DNA of 64,000 nucleotides from Ancylostoma caninum. Its lineage: Eukaryota; Nematoda; Chromadorea; Rhabditida; Ancylostomatidae. Shown piece by piece: positions 35,760 through 46,789 of the stretch. Position 1 is the first letter of the stretch; every line of letters begins with the position of its first letter. The position numbers were made by a program, and so were the translations under genes. The notes under the pieces were generated by a model. It made no database searches, was not told where the DNA came from, and saw only the letters and a program-made list of their open reading frames with translations. Location: positions 620,001-684,000 of the forward strand of contig JBAJFG010000314.1 of the NCBI GenBank assembly GCA_037903475.1. Direction: 5' to 3'.

Positions 35760-36460
35760 AAGTGCTTTGCAAACGTTCAAAAGAATTCATTATCAATCAT
35801 CTCGTAATCCCCATATGATGCTACGAGGTCAGCACCATCTATCTGGAAGAAGGCGTATCCCGCGGGTGAAGATGTCAGAGCTTTTGGGTTCAAGAAGTCG
35901 TCGACTCCTCTTTTTGCCTCAGCTCTGTCTTAAATTTTTTCCAGCAACAAGGATTGGAGCAACCTAAAGACGTGGTAGCCGCTTGGTGCTAAATCAGATG
36001 GCGCCTCCGCACGATTTTGGCTACTTTCTCCAGTTGGCTGCAAACAAGTCAGAGTCTATCATAGAGCCAGTTGGGAGGGGCTCCCAGAACATTGGAACAC
36101 TGATGACCCACAAGAAAGAAAGCGGCTCCATTTTTCTGTCATGGTTTTCGCGCTTTGACTGTGGTTTTTATACGTCCTCGGAATAGGCCTAATGATTGCG
36201 GTGTACAGTATTATGGCATGTGCAGTACTTCTCATTCATGGTGATTATTAAATCGATCCAAGTAAATGTGGGACGTCAGCTGAGGAAAGAAGTATACAAG
36301 TCAACGCGCTTTTTCTTGTCCCATGTGCTCGGGACATGCTAGAAAACTTGACGAAGCTTCGGTACCGTGCCAGAATCCTGAAGGATGTCGTGCATGGTTG
36401 ACTTCTGAGTTCGGGTAAGACCTGTTACGTTGTGCACGGAAATATCCGACTGGACTTCAC
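35760..36460 (-). pseudogene. Decayed mariner transposase, second family
   Basis: Translated on the minus strand, fragments in several frames follow the mariner order: VHNVTGLTRTQKSTMHDIL and VPKLRQVF with VPSTWDKKKRVDLYTSFL (N-terminal HTH side), NEKYCTCHNTVHRN (near the first Asp, DEKW type, here NEKY), LAPSGYHVFRLLQSLL (third-Asp region), and RGIRLLPDRW at the C-terminus. Many stops and frameshifts. Terminal repeats were not found. Confidence 0.6.
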
Positions 36461-36976
36461 AGGTAGACGACGCTCCTTGGCGCCAGTTAAATCACGCCGT
36501 TGGGGAGGGGCTTGGTCGCTCATAGAATCCAGAAGGGAACAGTATTCCTGGTCTGCTGTACGGCCGCTACGGTACTGGAGAAATAGATTTTCTCTGTCAG
36601 TGCGTTCTTTGGTCTAAATTTTGGTCTAAATTCTGGCCCGTAGTAAACCCTCCTCAGCAGAGATCTGCTGAAGAAAAAGTCAGTCTAGCACCTTTCTCAG
36701 ACAAACGGTCTCAGACGATATCCAGCGCTTTCGATTGATCGCACGGTATGCCACAAGCGATCGTTCTTTGGCCTGCATTCTCTCTTACTTTGTATTTTTG
36801 ATACTTATACATATTAATGTTGTACCGAATCTACGCCGTGATGTTTGTTTCACCGCTTTATGTTAGCCTTCTTGCATGCTGAGGAAAGTGTGCTTTTGGA
36901 TAGTTTTTGATACCAACAATGTTCACATAAGGACAGTCAGCAGGGTGCCACCATGCACCTATGGTAGTATGAGAGG

Positions 36977-37068
36977 ATACCGTATGTGAGAGGATCCGAA
37001 CCCTGGAAGCTTCTCGCCGCAATACCGGCGAGAAGCGTCCAGGGTTCGGATCCTCTCATATGCGGTAT
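36977..37068. repeat. 92-bp inverted repeat carrying B-box-like motifs
   Basis: Arms ATACCGTATGTGAGAGGATC... and the complement of ...GATCCTCTCATATGCGGTAT fold almost perfectly around CAATA. Each arm contains CCAGGGTTCGGATCCTC, a B-box-like sequence (GGTTCGNNTCC) as in the tRNA-like sequence 150 bp downstream. Confidence 0.7.
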
Positions 37069-37209
37069 ATTTGCAAAACGTCTGTACTGATCATCTGGAA
37101 AGCATTTCAGCTTTGACGTAAATAAATTAGCACAATCTTCACTAAAATGCATGAGATGCGAAGTTTTTGAGTCTCACGTGAAAACATTTTGTAAGCCGGC
37201 GCGATTTCC

Positions 37210-37285
37210 TGCAGCGTGGTGCAGCGGCAAGCTGACTGTCTATGAGAAAGTTGGTCCCAGGTTCGGTTCCTCTATAAACCAGTAT
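37210..37285 (+). other. tRNA-derived SINE-like sequence
   Basis: An A-box-like TGGTGCAGCGG and a B-box-like AGGTTCGGTTCC lie at tRNA-like spacing, but no cloverleaf closes. It resembles the B-box palindrome at 36977-37068, so it may be a local SINE family. Confidence 0.35.
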
Positions 37286-37489
37286 TCTTGCAAATCAAAA
37301 ATCCTTAGCAAGCGTCCGTGTTTCAACAATATTTTGACAAAATCGGAAGTTTCGCTGTAATCTAATGCATGTTAAATTAAGGGATCGTGACACAGGAACA
37401 TTAATCGTATTTAGATGGCTACGATCTTCATACGAACACGCCAACCCCGCAGCAGAAACATCGGGTACCAGTGCGTACATCCCATGTTG

Positions 37490-38479
37490 GTTTTCGAAAG
37501 GAACGAGAGGATATTCTACTCGAAATACCGCTTTCGGCCAATGGATGTACAGAAAATTGTTCGAATGTTATCGCCGTTGCTGCCGGAGAATGGGTTCGAA
37601 CCTTGGGAAATCTCAAAACTAAATCAGGTTATATATTTAAACTGTGAATAGTATGCTTGACAGTAGGTGAAAATTTCTGTACAGGTCCTGATAACACTAA
37701 GGTATCTGGCAACCAACAGTCACCAGACCGTTATTGCCGACGTCTTCGGAGTCAGTTAGAAGGCCGTCAATGACGTCATAACCCGAGTTGTGGATGCCCT
37801 GAATCATCCGATGATTGAAGACAAGTTCTTACGTTTCTGGGTATCCGATCAACGATGGTGCCTTCGTCGGTTCCGTGAATTCGCTCGTCAATCAAAGTTC
37901 ACAAGTCAGTTTACAAAGCACTCGTGAAGTAATGACTGTACAACTATTTCTATTATTCCAGATGTGGTGGGCTGCGTCGACGGATGCCTCAGCCGCATCC
38001 AGCGTCCGATCAACTATGGGAACCACTACTATTGCCGAAAGGCATGTTGTGCGGTGAACATGGTTGCTGTGGTTGACGCCAGAGGCAGATTCACCTACAT
38101 AAAATGTGGATTCGCAGGAAGGCACCACGACTCCTTTATATGGCGGAATTCACAGGCTTCGCGGTAGTTCGAAGAAGGCCGTGCACGACCTGGATATCGG
38201 CTTCTAGGTGATGCGGGCTTTGCCAACTCCAGTAGCGTGATGACGCCTTATCGGGAGAACGCTGCACGAGTGGACCGACGGAAGAGAAGGTTCAACAAGG
38301 AGCACGCGAAGGCGCGCAATGTCGTCGAAAAAACTTTCGGCGCTCCGAAGCGCAGATTCTGGGTCCTATACAACGTGACTCGGATCGAGCCTCCAAAACT
38401 GCAGAAGCTCATTGAAGCCTGTGTGCTCCTCTACAATATCGGGATCTTCTTGGGTGTCCGACCGGGGCCAATCGCTTAA
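37490..38479 (+). pseudogene. PIF/Harbinger (HARBI1-type) DDE transposase with two in-frame stops
   Basis: Three exons in consistent phase: about 37490-37626 (KYRFRPMDVQKIVRMLSPLL), 37685-37904 (LITLRYLATNSHQTVIADVF) and 37962-38479. DDE_Tnp_4 landmarks: NVVGCVDGC with the first Asp across the second splice, GRHHDSFIWRNS, LLGDAGFA with the second Asp, TPYREN, and ARNVVEKTFGAPKRRFW with the catalytic Glu, ending ACVLLYNIGI. The N-terminal part runs further back (37415 on) in the same frame. Two TAG codons interrupt it (37757-37759 and about 38165) while the rest is intact. The element would cut and paste at TWA targets. A companion gene faces it at 38912-40135. Confidence 0.85.
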
Positions 38480-38911
38480 CTTCGGTGTGCGAGGGAAGAT
38501 GACACATGAACCCGATAACACTAAGGGGCTATGTAACATCTAACTTGTAGTTGTCTTTAGGTTATGTTTGTTTTTTGTATCACTAACTCAGTATTCCTTC
38601 TAATCTTCATCATAGTGATCTCAGAAATGAACTTTTTTCATTATCGATAGCAACAACACAACAGAAAACTAAAACAAAGCAGTAACAACATAACAACAGT
38701 CCCCTAATACAGTGAGATAACAATAACAACACTATACACAAACAACAAAATCACATGCATAAACAAACATGTCACAACAAAGCAACTCTTAATGGCTCGA
38801 AGGTAGAGTAAAAGCAAAAAAAGTGACTCGAATTTCCATAGGAACGAAAATACAAGCTATCATAACACTCGAGAATCGTCACAAAAACTTCCAACTAGGT
38901 TGATTCTCCTT

Positions 38912-40135
38912 TCAAAGCGTATATGAGACTGCTGACTCCTCTAGGTTGTTGTCGCCCGCTAAAGTCGGTGCATCAGCTTCCGCGATCTTATTGCAGCGGC
39001 GCGCGCGGTTAAGCCACTCGTCCTTGACGGTTTTTATGAAAGATCTCATTTCGTGCATCGTTTGGGTCATCTCGAGAAAAAACTGCCGCTGCTCCTAAAC
39101 GGAACACGATAATTTATTTGAATCAAGTGCAACATTAAATTTGCCTGTTTACCTGGCATAGATGATATTGTTCTTCCAAAAGTACGGCGTCGGTTACCCG
39201 AACGTTACGGCGTCTTTTCCAACGGGGAGCAGCAAGATAATCGTGATCATCGCTCTCATCACTTACTGATGAGAACTCATCCTGAACTCACTTGTTATCA
39301 AACTAAGATATAGCTTGGCGAACAGATATCTTACCATTAGTGGTATGTTCCTATTATGAGCAGCTGGAGGTTGCTCGACGTCATCATGCTCTGATTCCAA
39401 GTGTTCCACATCCGGAGGTCTCTCAGCATGAAATCTATTTCTGCGATGAACGTGGGAGATTTCCTATTATATGACAACCTACCGGCTTGCCAACTCGACT
39501 TTCACCTTCAGCAAATGGTTGCACAGTAGGAGTACCATCATAGAATCTCCATATGGATTCCTCCAAATCATCGTCGAAAGAAAATGTATTGGCTTCTTCG
39601 AATCTAGCCTCCTCATGGCGAGACCGTCCCTCGCCCGTTTTTGTTTGATATCTAAAGGGATAGATTACGTACGACACAACACTGGTAACGAAATTTACCT
39701 CTTTTCTATTGAGACCTCCTTTTCGACTGCATCCCTTTACTCATGGTTTTCATTTTATTGTAGTCGAAATGGTTGCGGATTTGCTTCTCCGTTGCTTCAT
39801 AAATATAGAGCAACCTTAACTCTGCAATCAGATTCTTCATCGCCGTCGACCTCCTTGCATTTGCTGCCATAGTGCGAATGTTCGTATCCTGCAGAAGCGC
39901 ATCGGAATTTCGCAAGAAATACTCGATAATATGCTTCGATATCGCCTTGGGCACTCGATGCTGTTCTTAAAAAAACGCGACGCAGCATTGTACAAAGAGA
40001 GAGGACTTTGAAAAATAAGCTAACCATGCGATGTCCTCTCGTGCTCCTCTGAATTCCTACTGATTCTGCCATGACGAATTGAAGAGCCCGATGAATCCGA
40101 CAAAGGTGAGGGCAGTCCACGATCGATCGCTGCAA
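38912..40135 (-). CDS. Harbinger companion (DNA-binding) protein, multi-exon
   Basis: Exons read 5' to 3': a region within about 40135-39680 (LRLLYIYEATEKQIRNHFDY), about 39680-39450 (EEARFEEANTFSFDDDLEES), 39440-39335 (ERPPDVEHLESEHDDVEQPP), 39281-39153 (DEFSSVSDESDDHDYLAAPR, WKRRRNVRV) and 39094-38912 (EQRQFFLEMTQTMHEMRSFI, KTVKDEWLNRARR, stop). The last three are in phase; the join at 39440 is not, so the gene may be damaged. PIF/Harbinger elements encode a second Myb/SANT-like protein needed with the transposase. Position, convergent orientation and the acidic middle with a helical C-terminus fit that, but I see no clear SANT signature. Confidence 0.5.
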
Positions 40136-40139
40136 AAAA

Positions 40140-41418
40140 AAACCTTAGTAATCTATCTATGAGACTGAGCAACTAATTAAAATTACGAACCGCTCGTATA
40201 CGGCATTTTCCTCCTTTGCTTTAGCTTTTTTTCTTTTTCCTAGCACTCTGTAAGAGAAATTCGCCCGAATAGTCCCAAAAGTGGAACCAGTATGAAGCCA
40301 CAGGCAATAAACAACAGCAGGTAACATATGTAACCGTTAGAAAGTTGAGTTTACTTACCCCGAAAGGGTAATGATACTCACCTCAAAGACGTGACGTGAA
40401 GCTATCAGCTTCCTATCAGCACAACTAAGAGTGTGCCAGTACTGTACGCGCTAACAGCCGACTTGTATGACGTTTAGCCTGCAAACATCTGTGCAATTTA
40501 AGCTGTCCAGCAAATACAGCAGTAAGCGATTAGTTATTACGGATCAACCACTGTAGAGAGCAACAAGTACGAAGCAATCCAGAGATTCGGAGGTGTAATA
40601 TTAGCCATTTGTCAGAGAAAGTGAATAGAAAAGGAATACGAAAAGATGCAGTATGAATCGAAAAAGAATTCATGAAGTTTGCAAACGAAGATGTAGAGTT
40701 ATCGCCATGTTAGTACATAATCATTCTGGAGTGGAATTATGCGTTCGAATAAATGGCCTTTCCAAAATGAAGAGTTTCCTGTTATAAATGAAAAGAAAAA
40801 AAGAAAAATGGCAGATGAGATTAAATTCCAAACAAAGTGCAGAATAATGGAGACCAATGGTGGGAAAAATAAACTAAATACGAACACACGGCATCGTGTA
40901 TGCACTATCTACAAATGATCATGAACAGAATCAAAAACGATTACCTGTAACATCCGAAACCTGCAACACTACCTACCTGCACTACAATGAATGCCACACG
41001 GCGAGTAGCAGCGGCTTTTCGGCCCTCCCTGTGCCCCTAGCCCTCAACGAAACTCCAGACGAAATTACATCACAAAATGTTATTTTGCTGATATAGTTGT
41101 TCAGTTGAAAGCTCCTCAATGCCTTTATTAGTAAGCTTTCGGCATTTAATGCCTTCTTCAGACCTAAATATTAACAATCCATTGCTATCTCATCACAAGC
41201 TTACAAATAGGAACAGTTGAACAATACCTAGAGGCAGGAAGTTAGTAAGTCTTTCTGACTTCGTGTGCTCTCAGGCAATTGCTGACCTATACAACGATAA
41301 CTTAGGTTGGTGTTCGACATAATTCAACATGTTAAGAAAAGAACCTTGCTCCTAAGATGTTGGTCACAGAATGAAACTACGTTACGGCAAGAGATCGGAG
41401 AGGCATTTATGCTCATAG
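40140..41418. other. Noncoding; includes 3' flank of the minus-strand Penelope-like element
   Basis: No gene is seen. At 41110-41165 the sequence ATGCCTTTATTAGTAAGCTT followed by TCGGCATTTAATGCCTTCTT forms an AATGCC/GGCATT hairpin and resembles the 3' flank of Penelope-like elements, so the retroelement probably extends to about 41100. Confidence 0.4.
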
Positions 41419-42867
41419 TTATGAGATCAATCTCAACACATCACGCAACTCCTCTCTGTTGTTTATCTCTGGACTGTGCCTCCTTATTTCCAGTGCCTCC
41501 ATAATTTTCCTTTCCAGAGTATTCACAAGATGACGGTGGAGGACTTTGACTTTCAACTTCGGAGCACGCTCGTACGTATGTTTCAGAGTGCGATGTCTTG
41601 AAAAGCTTTCTGACGCGTAGGAGGCAGGGTTCGTTAATGCCCTGCGGTGCTCGTCCAGTCGCATTCGTAAGGGTCTCATTGTTTCTCCCACATATCTCTC
41701 TCCACAACCTTCGCATGTAATGAGGTACACCGTGCCCCGCAGCTGACAGATTTGCTCCTCGGTACAGTACTGACAGTCAGGCTGGAGGCATTTGTTTTCA
41801 TATATGCGTGTGGAGGTTAAGATTTCTTTCAATGTCGGTGGTGGACGAAACACTAGTCTTATTGGCAACCCAGAGTGTCTCACTACCTGATTTACTGCAC
41901 GTGCTGGTCGCTCCCCTACGTAAGGAAGAATCAATGGAATTCCATCCGTTCTTGTATAGGGGAACCATGTTGTGGCAGGATTCACACTGTATCCGTTTTC
42001 GTCAAGTATGCGGGCAATCGTACTTTCTATTTCTTGGTTCGAACCCATGCATAACTTGTTCTTCGTTTTCACCAGATTCCTTACCACTTTAACCTTGATA
42101 AAGTGTGGGTGAGCACTTCTCGCATGTACTAGGATGTTTGCCGATGCCGCCTTTTTATGCCATAGATGCTCCTTCTGACCCTGGACGATTCTGATTTTTG
42201 TACTTAGAAAGGGAAGATACCCATCGGCATCAGGCCTCTCAATCGTAAAAGACACGTTCGGGTCAAAAGCGTTCAGTCTTTCCAGCGTCGTATCAACATC
42301 CGTTCCAGTAGTTCCTATCACGAACACATCATCAATGTATCTTTTATAAAGCAGTATTCCGGACGTCAGTGATGACTTTTCGATATGGTCCAAATATATG
42401 ATAGCCAGCAGTGGGGCAATACGATTTCCCATGGCCAAACCTCGTTTCTGTTCGAAGAATTTGTTCTCGAAACGGAAAACATTGCAGAACAGAACAGAAT
42501 TCAACATCGTCGTGATGTCTTCGGCGGTAAAACCCATGTTCGGTATCTGGCTCTTGTGTTGTTGAAAAAGAGAAATCACCGCTTCAATTGCACCGTTATT
42601 ATCGACGTTGGTGTACAATGATACAACATCGAAGCTGGCGTAGGCTGCTGTTGTCGGCACTTGGCAGTTGGAAAATGAGGACAAGAAAGCCTCCACGTTC
42701 ACTATGTGCGCACCAACAAATTGGAGCAGCGGTGAAAGAACTTGCACCAAAAGCCAACTCAATCTGTCTGACGGTCCTCCACAAGATGAAACAATGGGAC
42801 GGGTCTTGATTTCGTCGACGGAGAGTTGTAGATGGGCAGTTGCTGATGGAAGTTTGTGAAGTTTCAT
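41419..42867 (-). CDS. Penelope-like retroelement: reverse transcriptase with C-terminal GIY-YIG nuclease
   Basis: 482 residues, open without stops. RT landmarks: KTRPIVSSCGGPSDRLSW near residue 20, motif A FDVVSLYTNV (about 80-90), motif B QKRGLAMGNRIAPLLAIIYL, motif C YKRYIDDVFVI. The C-terminal GIY-YIG nuclease starts at about residue 380 with GTVYLITCEGCGERYVGET and RMRLDEHRRAL. This is the canonical order for Penelope-like elements, which prime at nicked DNA. The family usually has roughly 200-300 more residues before the RT core; here the frame reaches upstream only to a T/A homopolymer near 42910, so the copy is 5'-truncated. The catalytic core looks intact, hence fairly young. Two minus-strand ORFs lie 0.6-1.2 kb upstream. 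Confidence 0.95.
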   Translation of the reverse strand: MKLHKLPSATAHLQLSVDEIKTRPIVSSCGGPSDRLSWLLVQVLSPLLQFVGAHIVNVEAFLSSFSNCQVPTTAAYASFDVVSLYTNVDNNGAIEAVISLFQQHKSQIPNMGFTAEDITTMLNSVLFCNVFRFENKFFEQKRGLAMGNRIAPLLAIIYLDHIEKSSLTSGILLYKRYIDDVFVIGTTGTDVDTTLERLNAFDPNVSFTIERPDADGYLPFLSTKIRIVQGQKEHLWHKKAASANILVHARSAHPHFIKVKVVRNLVKTKNKLCMGSNQEIESTIARILDENGYSVNPATTWFPYTRTDGIPLILPYVGERPARAVNQVVRHSGLPIRLVFRPPPTLKEILTSTRIYENKCLQPDCQYCTEEQICQLRGTVYLITCEGCGERYVGETMRPLRMRLDEHRRALTNPASYASESFSRHRTLKHTYERAPKLKVKVLHRHLVNTLERKIMEALEIRRHSPEINNREELRDVLRLIS

Positions 42868-43019
42868 GAAGCTCAGAGACAGAACAGTACTGAAATAAAT
42901 GTTATTTTCTAAAAAAAAAACAACAAAAAAACCAAGTTACATGACAATGACAAAAAAACAATGGAATAACCTCAAAAATTCAAAGAAAAACTACAAAAGA
43001 AACAGTTAAAGAAGGGGCC

Positions 43020-43456
43020 CACCCTCCCTCCCTCCGCTTCGACCAGCCTCTTCTGCTCACCCTCCCACCCTCCGGCCGGCCATCCTTCTGCAGCCCACCC
43101 TCCCGCCCGCCAGTTCAGCCACCTCCAGCCGTCGGGGCTAGTTGGTCGCTGAAAAGAAAGGCATGTAGCTCTAAAAAATATGTAAAGTAATAAGTAAGCA
43201 CTTATGTATCAATAAATTTGTCTCGATGCCCCGCGCGGCGGCGGGGGGAAAGGGTGTGGCCGCCTGCATGGCGGCCACAGCCAACCTCACCCCCGCATTA
43301 ATTACGTGGGACGGGAGCACTTGCTCCCGGTGCCACAAATGGAAAATGGACGGATAAATTGAAGTCCAACAACCGAGAAGTGGTAGTGGAAACCTACCTT
43401 GTGGCGAAGCTACTCAATAGCCAGCACCACTGTGAGAGACACCAAAAGCAAAATCA
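43020..43456. other. Pyrimidine- and GC-rich noncoding segment
   Basis: CCCTCCCTCCCTCCG-type runs at 43020-43130, then GC hairpins (GTGGCCGCC-TGCAT-GGCGGCCAC at about 43256-43278; GGGAGCACTTGCTCCC at about 43313-43328). It lies between the Penelope-like RT and two upstream ORFs on the same strand and may be the leader of one element. Confidence 0.4.
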
Positions 43457-43735
43457 TTACCATCTCGATGTAGGGCACCGGGCACGTCGGCGCCGGTTGT
43501 TGCGGGACAGGTGAACATTGATACGATGCCGCGGGTGGTGCCCAGGGGTGAGGCCGTTGGGATCATAGTATGCCATAACTCTATAAGTAGGCCGATTATA
43601 TATTCCGAGTCGCGGGTATCTTCCCCCGTATCTGCACCTGACTAGATCTTCATTCTCCTTCCACTTCTTCTTTTCCGTGCACGTCTCCATCTCAGTCAAG
43701 ACTGAATGGATCCACGCCCAATATTCCTCGTCCCA
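43457..43735 (-). CDS. Unrecognised ORF, Arg-rich C-terminus
   Basis: The frame is open from before the Met at 43699; upstream it reads KLHLTFEWDEEYWAWIHSVL, then EMETCTEKKKWKENEDLVRC, YGGRYPRLGIYNRPTYRVMA and a basic tail (NNRRRRARCPTSRW). It lies just after the ORF at 43762-44127 on the same strand. Two compact adjacent ORFs, the second with a basic tail, suggest a mobile element or integrated genetic element. I do not recognise the family. Confidence 0.4.
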   Translation of the reverse strand, partial: WDEEYWAWIHSVLTEMETCTEKKKWKENEDLVRCRYGGRYPRLGIYNRPTYRVMAYYDPNGLTPGHHPRHRINVHLSRNNRRRRARCPTSRW

Positions 43736-43761
43736 TTCGAAGGTCAGGTGCAGCTTCCGGG

Positions 43762-44127
43762 TTAGCTCTGCGGTGCACTGCCCTCTTCGGCTTCCCCCAG
43801 GGCGCTCCGCGCGTATGCGTCCGCCGTATCTTTCGTTATCACGTGCTCCTCTGCGCGCCGGCGACGCTCTCGCTCCTCTAAAAAAGAGCTTAAACCTGCC
43901 CCGATCCCGGTCAGCGCTGCTGAGAGGTAGTTCCCCTGCAGCAGCTCAGGCAGAGCCGCCTGGGCTCCCGCCAGCAACCACTCCCACCATGGATCCGGCC
44001 AGTTTCCAGCTATGTCCTGATCATTCATCTGCGTACCCGGCGGTATTGACGTCTTGGTGATCAACAATGACTGCCTTGTCATATCTGAGTCGGCGTGTTG
44101 CGCAAAAGACCAATCCACACAGCTCAT
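43762..44127 (-). CDS. Unrecognised 121-residue ORF with hydrophobic Gly/Ala segment
   Basis: Contains DPWWEWLLAGAQAALPELLQ then GNYLSAALTGIGAGLSSFLE, a plausible membrane-active or amphipathic segment, followed by a charged helix (EERERRRRAEEHVITKD). The codon use is GC-rich, unlike the AT-rich retroelements nearby. It is followed by the ORF at 43457-43735. No domain is recognised. Confidence 0.4.
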   Translation of the reverse strand: MSCVDWSFAQHADSDMTRQSLLITKTSIPPGTQMNDQDIAGNWPDPWWEWLLAGAQAALPELLQGNYLSAALTGIGAGLSSFLEERERRRRAEEHVITKDTADAYARSALGEAEEGSAPQS

Positions 44128-45518
44128 GCCCCTTTCTCATCTCTGTCTTAGTTAGCCGAGACTCCGAATCCTCCTTCGTGGGTATTATAATATATTATTT
44201 ATTATATTATTATTATTATATAAGTAGGCTTTTTTATGGTACAGATGCCCAACTGCAAATAATGTCAAAAGTAGGCGATGAGCATGTTGAAGTAACACTA
44301 ACAGGAACTGGTATGAACATTTATTCATCGGTGAATGGATTATGATATATATAATCCTTATTCCAGATGATCTACCACTGGATGCAATGGAATGAAGTCG
44401 AGGACGACACTGTAGTACTATGAACTAAATGTTTTGGTGTAGTACCTACTCAGGCACTTCCACCGGGTTGGCCGTATTCAAATACCGGGAAGGCCCCAGC
44501 ACTCTAGTCGGCCTACCCGGTGTTATGAATGCGGCCTGACCGGTGCACGCCGGCAGCTTGCCGGTAATGAGTGGCCGGCCTGCCCGGGAAACCATTCAAT
44601 GTGCTACAACGATCCTCCTCCATGCATTAAAATACAGTTTCAAGCAGAAATAACAATAAAACACCATTCATAAAGCACTGGCATTTATTGTTGCCACATT
44701 CCTCTTCAAACCCCACAAAAAAAAAGAATGGCCAGGAAGTCTTGAAAATATCTCATAATCTGATGATCTCGAATAATAGCAAGACGCGACTTCTCGCTAA
44801 CATCGGCACCTTCGATACAGAATGCATTATAAGATGTTTTCATACGATTCACCTAAATCTTCCCGTGGATAGGGGAGAAGCAGCCATGAACCACTGTGAC
44901 GATGGCAACTTACGTCGGACAACATCTTCTTAGGAAGCAATGGCAAAAAAATTCATTCGAAGAAGACAACTGCGGGACGATTTCTTCCCCAGACTCATGT
45001 GACAGAAGTGATCCAGTAGCACGTTATTCCAAACATTTTATCTAGAAAACCCATCCATAGATAAGAGATTTCACTAAAAACGAAATCCTGACAACAACGC
45101 CCAGCAAGGCGCCGCACCATGGCAGGTGCAGCGCGCCAGGCCGACTGAGAGGTACAATCGTGGTTGATCCAGTCCTGTAGGTTGGATCATACGGGATTCC
45201 GTAAGACTCGACAAACAGCATGTAGATTAAAGGCAGTAGGAGCTGAAATTCTCGACTCTGAGCTGAGCTGCGGGTGGTGAAGTACAGACTCAGCACATCA
45301 TAAATGTGAAACGAGCACAGACAATGATGGCTTACCTGCAGAGAAAATGGAACATTCGTCGCGAACACGCCTGGCCGTGTTCGCGCGCGGACGAGTTATA
45401 TCCGGCGCGAAAGCCATTGCGGCGCGTGGTTTTGGCCGAGTCCCGCCATGAAACCCTGTGAATTGAATGCATTTCGTTTTCCTTTTGCGCCAAACCACGC
45501 ACCGCACTGAGACAAAAA

Positions 45519-45600
45519 AAACGGACTGACCGGCCCCAGCTATCGGGCTGACCGTAGCCATCTCCTCGGTCAGCCCGACAGGTGGGGCCGGTCAGTCCGT
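45519..45600. repeat. 82-bp GC-rich foldback
   Basis: ACGGACTGACCGGCCCCAGC...GGGCTGACCG is almost perfectly inverted around TAGCCATCTCCT. The motif ACGGACTGACCGGCCCC recurs at 45748-45764 directly after CTCAGACAGAAAGA, another end-like sequence of the CTCAG family. Confidence 0.75.
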
Positions 45601-46079
45601 CAATGGCCGCCGGTCAGTCCGATAATGATCATTGATCAGTCCGCACTGAATGGGATTTTTGAGCTCATAACGACGGAGGTTGTTATTGATTGATTCGTTA
45701 TCGATGATTGACGTTCCCTGTAAAGACGATCCTCTATCTCAGACAGAAAGAACGGACTGACCGGCCCCACCTATCGATAGGAGACAACAACAGAGAAGAA
45801 CTAGTGTTTATTACCACACCGGGAGAAATGCTAAGAAATCATCCAAAAAAAAACTCATGAAACAAGTGAACACAAACAAGTGAACACTTATGAAATACAC
45901 TAACGAATCTGAAAAACACCAAACAAATTACAGGAGAACTGCCGAACCAAAAAAGCTCATTGATGTGAACAAAATAGTCCATGGAGATCAATAAACACAA
46001 TCCGAAAAACAAGCAAGTGGTAAATGAGCTACATAGTTAAGAACAAAACAATACGAAAACACGCTATCGTCTACATCTT

Positions 46080-46789
46080 CTAGGTCTCCACGTTTAAGAA
46101 ACCGTTGGAATCTTCAGCCATCGCGAATTCCTCGTCTTTCGCAATTCGTCCGTAATTTTCCTCTTCGTCTTCCTCTTCTAGAGCGACACGTCTTCTTTGC
46201 GCTTTCTCCTGAAATAGTTGATGAATACAAATGATAATTGTGAACGAACAATTATGAAACATGCACTCACACTGCTTGGGATCCATGTGAAGTTTCCTTT
46301 TAAGTTTTCATAGGAGTAGCCTCTTACAACTTTCCTGAAATAATAAGTCATAAAATGCCCGTAAGATGGTGTAACGGCAGCACTCACAGTGCCTTTTGGA
46401 GTGCTGAGAAAGCTTCGCGTCTCAGTTCCAGCTGGTCTTTTATGCGCTTCTTCAGAGTTTCATCCCTTTCCTCCTTCGACCTCTCGAGGGACATATAGTA
46501 GTCCCTGTAGTAGATGTCCCAGGTTGATAAACCTATCCAAAGCAATGAGTAAGAACTTACACAGAATCGCTCACGTCGACCGCCACCCCTACCCTGGGCT
46601 CGTCCTGCCCATACCCACCCAAATCTTCGGCGAAACCTGTTGTAACAGTGCGATTCTACAGAGCTAGCGCGACTTCCTGAGGAGCAACTCCTGTATCACG
46701 TGTGGGAGTTCAATAAGGCGCTTGTCTTTAGCGGATTTTCTGTTGAGTCTGATCGAATAATTTTGAATAAACTCAGGCGGATCCGTCAT
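46080..46789 (-). CDS. Unrecognised multi-exon gene with charged coiled-coil region
   Basis: Exons 46532-46388 (STWDIYYRDYYMSLERSKEE, RDETLKKRIKDQLELRREAF), 46334-46271 (KVVRGYSYENLKGNFTWIPS) and 46208-46080 (EKAQRRRVALEEEDEEENYG...FLNVET, stop) join in phase with good splice sites. A likely first coding segment, ATG at 46789, reads MTDPPEFIQNYSIRLNRKSA and LIELPHVIQELLLRKSR, but its donor is not clear. The protein is charged and helical, with an acidic block. It lies between the long inverted arms of the 8.1-kb segment, so it may be an element gene or a captured host gene. Family not recognised. Confidence 0.55.

Noticed and set aside
39263..39285. CTGATGAGAACTCATCCTGAA at 39267 as a hammerhead core
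   Set aside because: It lacks GAAAC and stems I and III, and it lies in coding sequence of the Harbinger companion gene.
45519..45610. Strong GC hairpin as a transcription terminator or CRISPR-like repeat
   Set aside because: Eukaryotic context and mobile-element motif recurrence; no regular repeat-spacer pattern occurs anywhere in the window.
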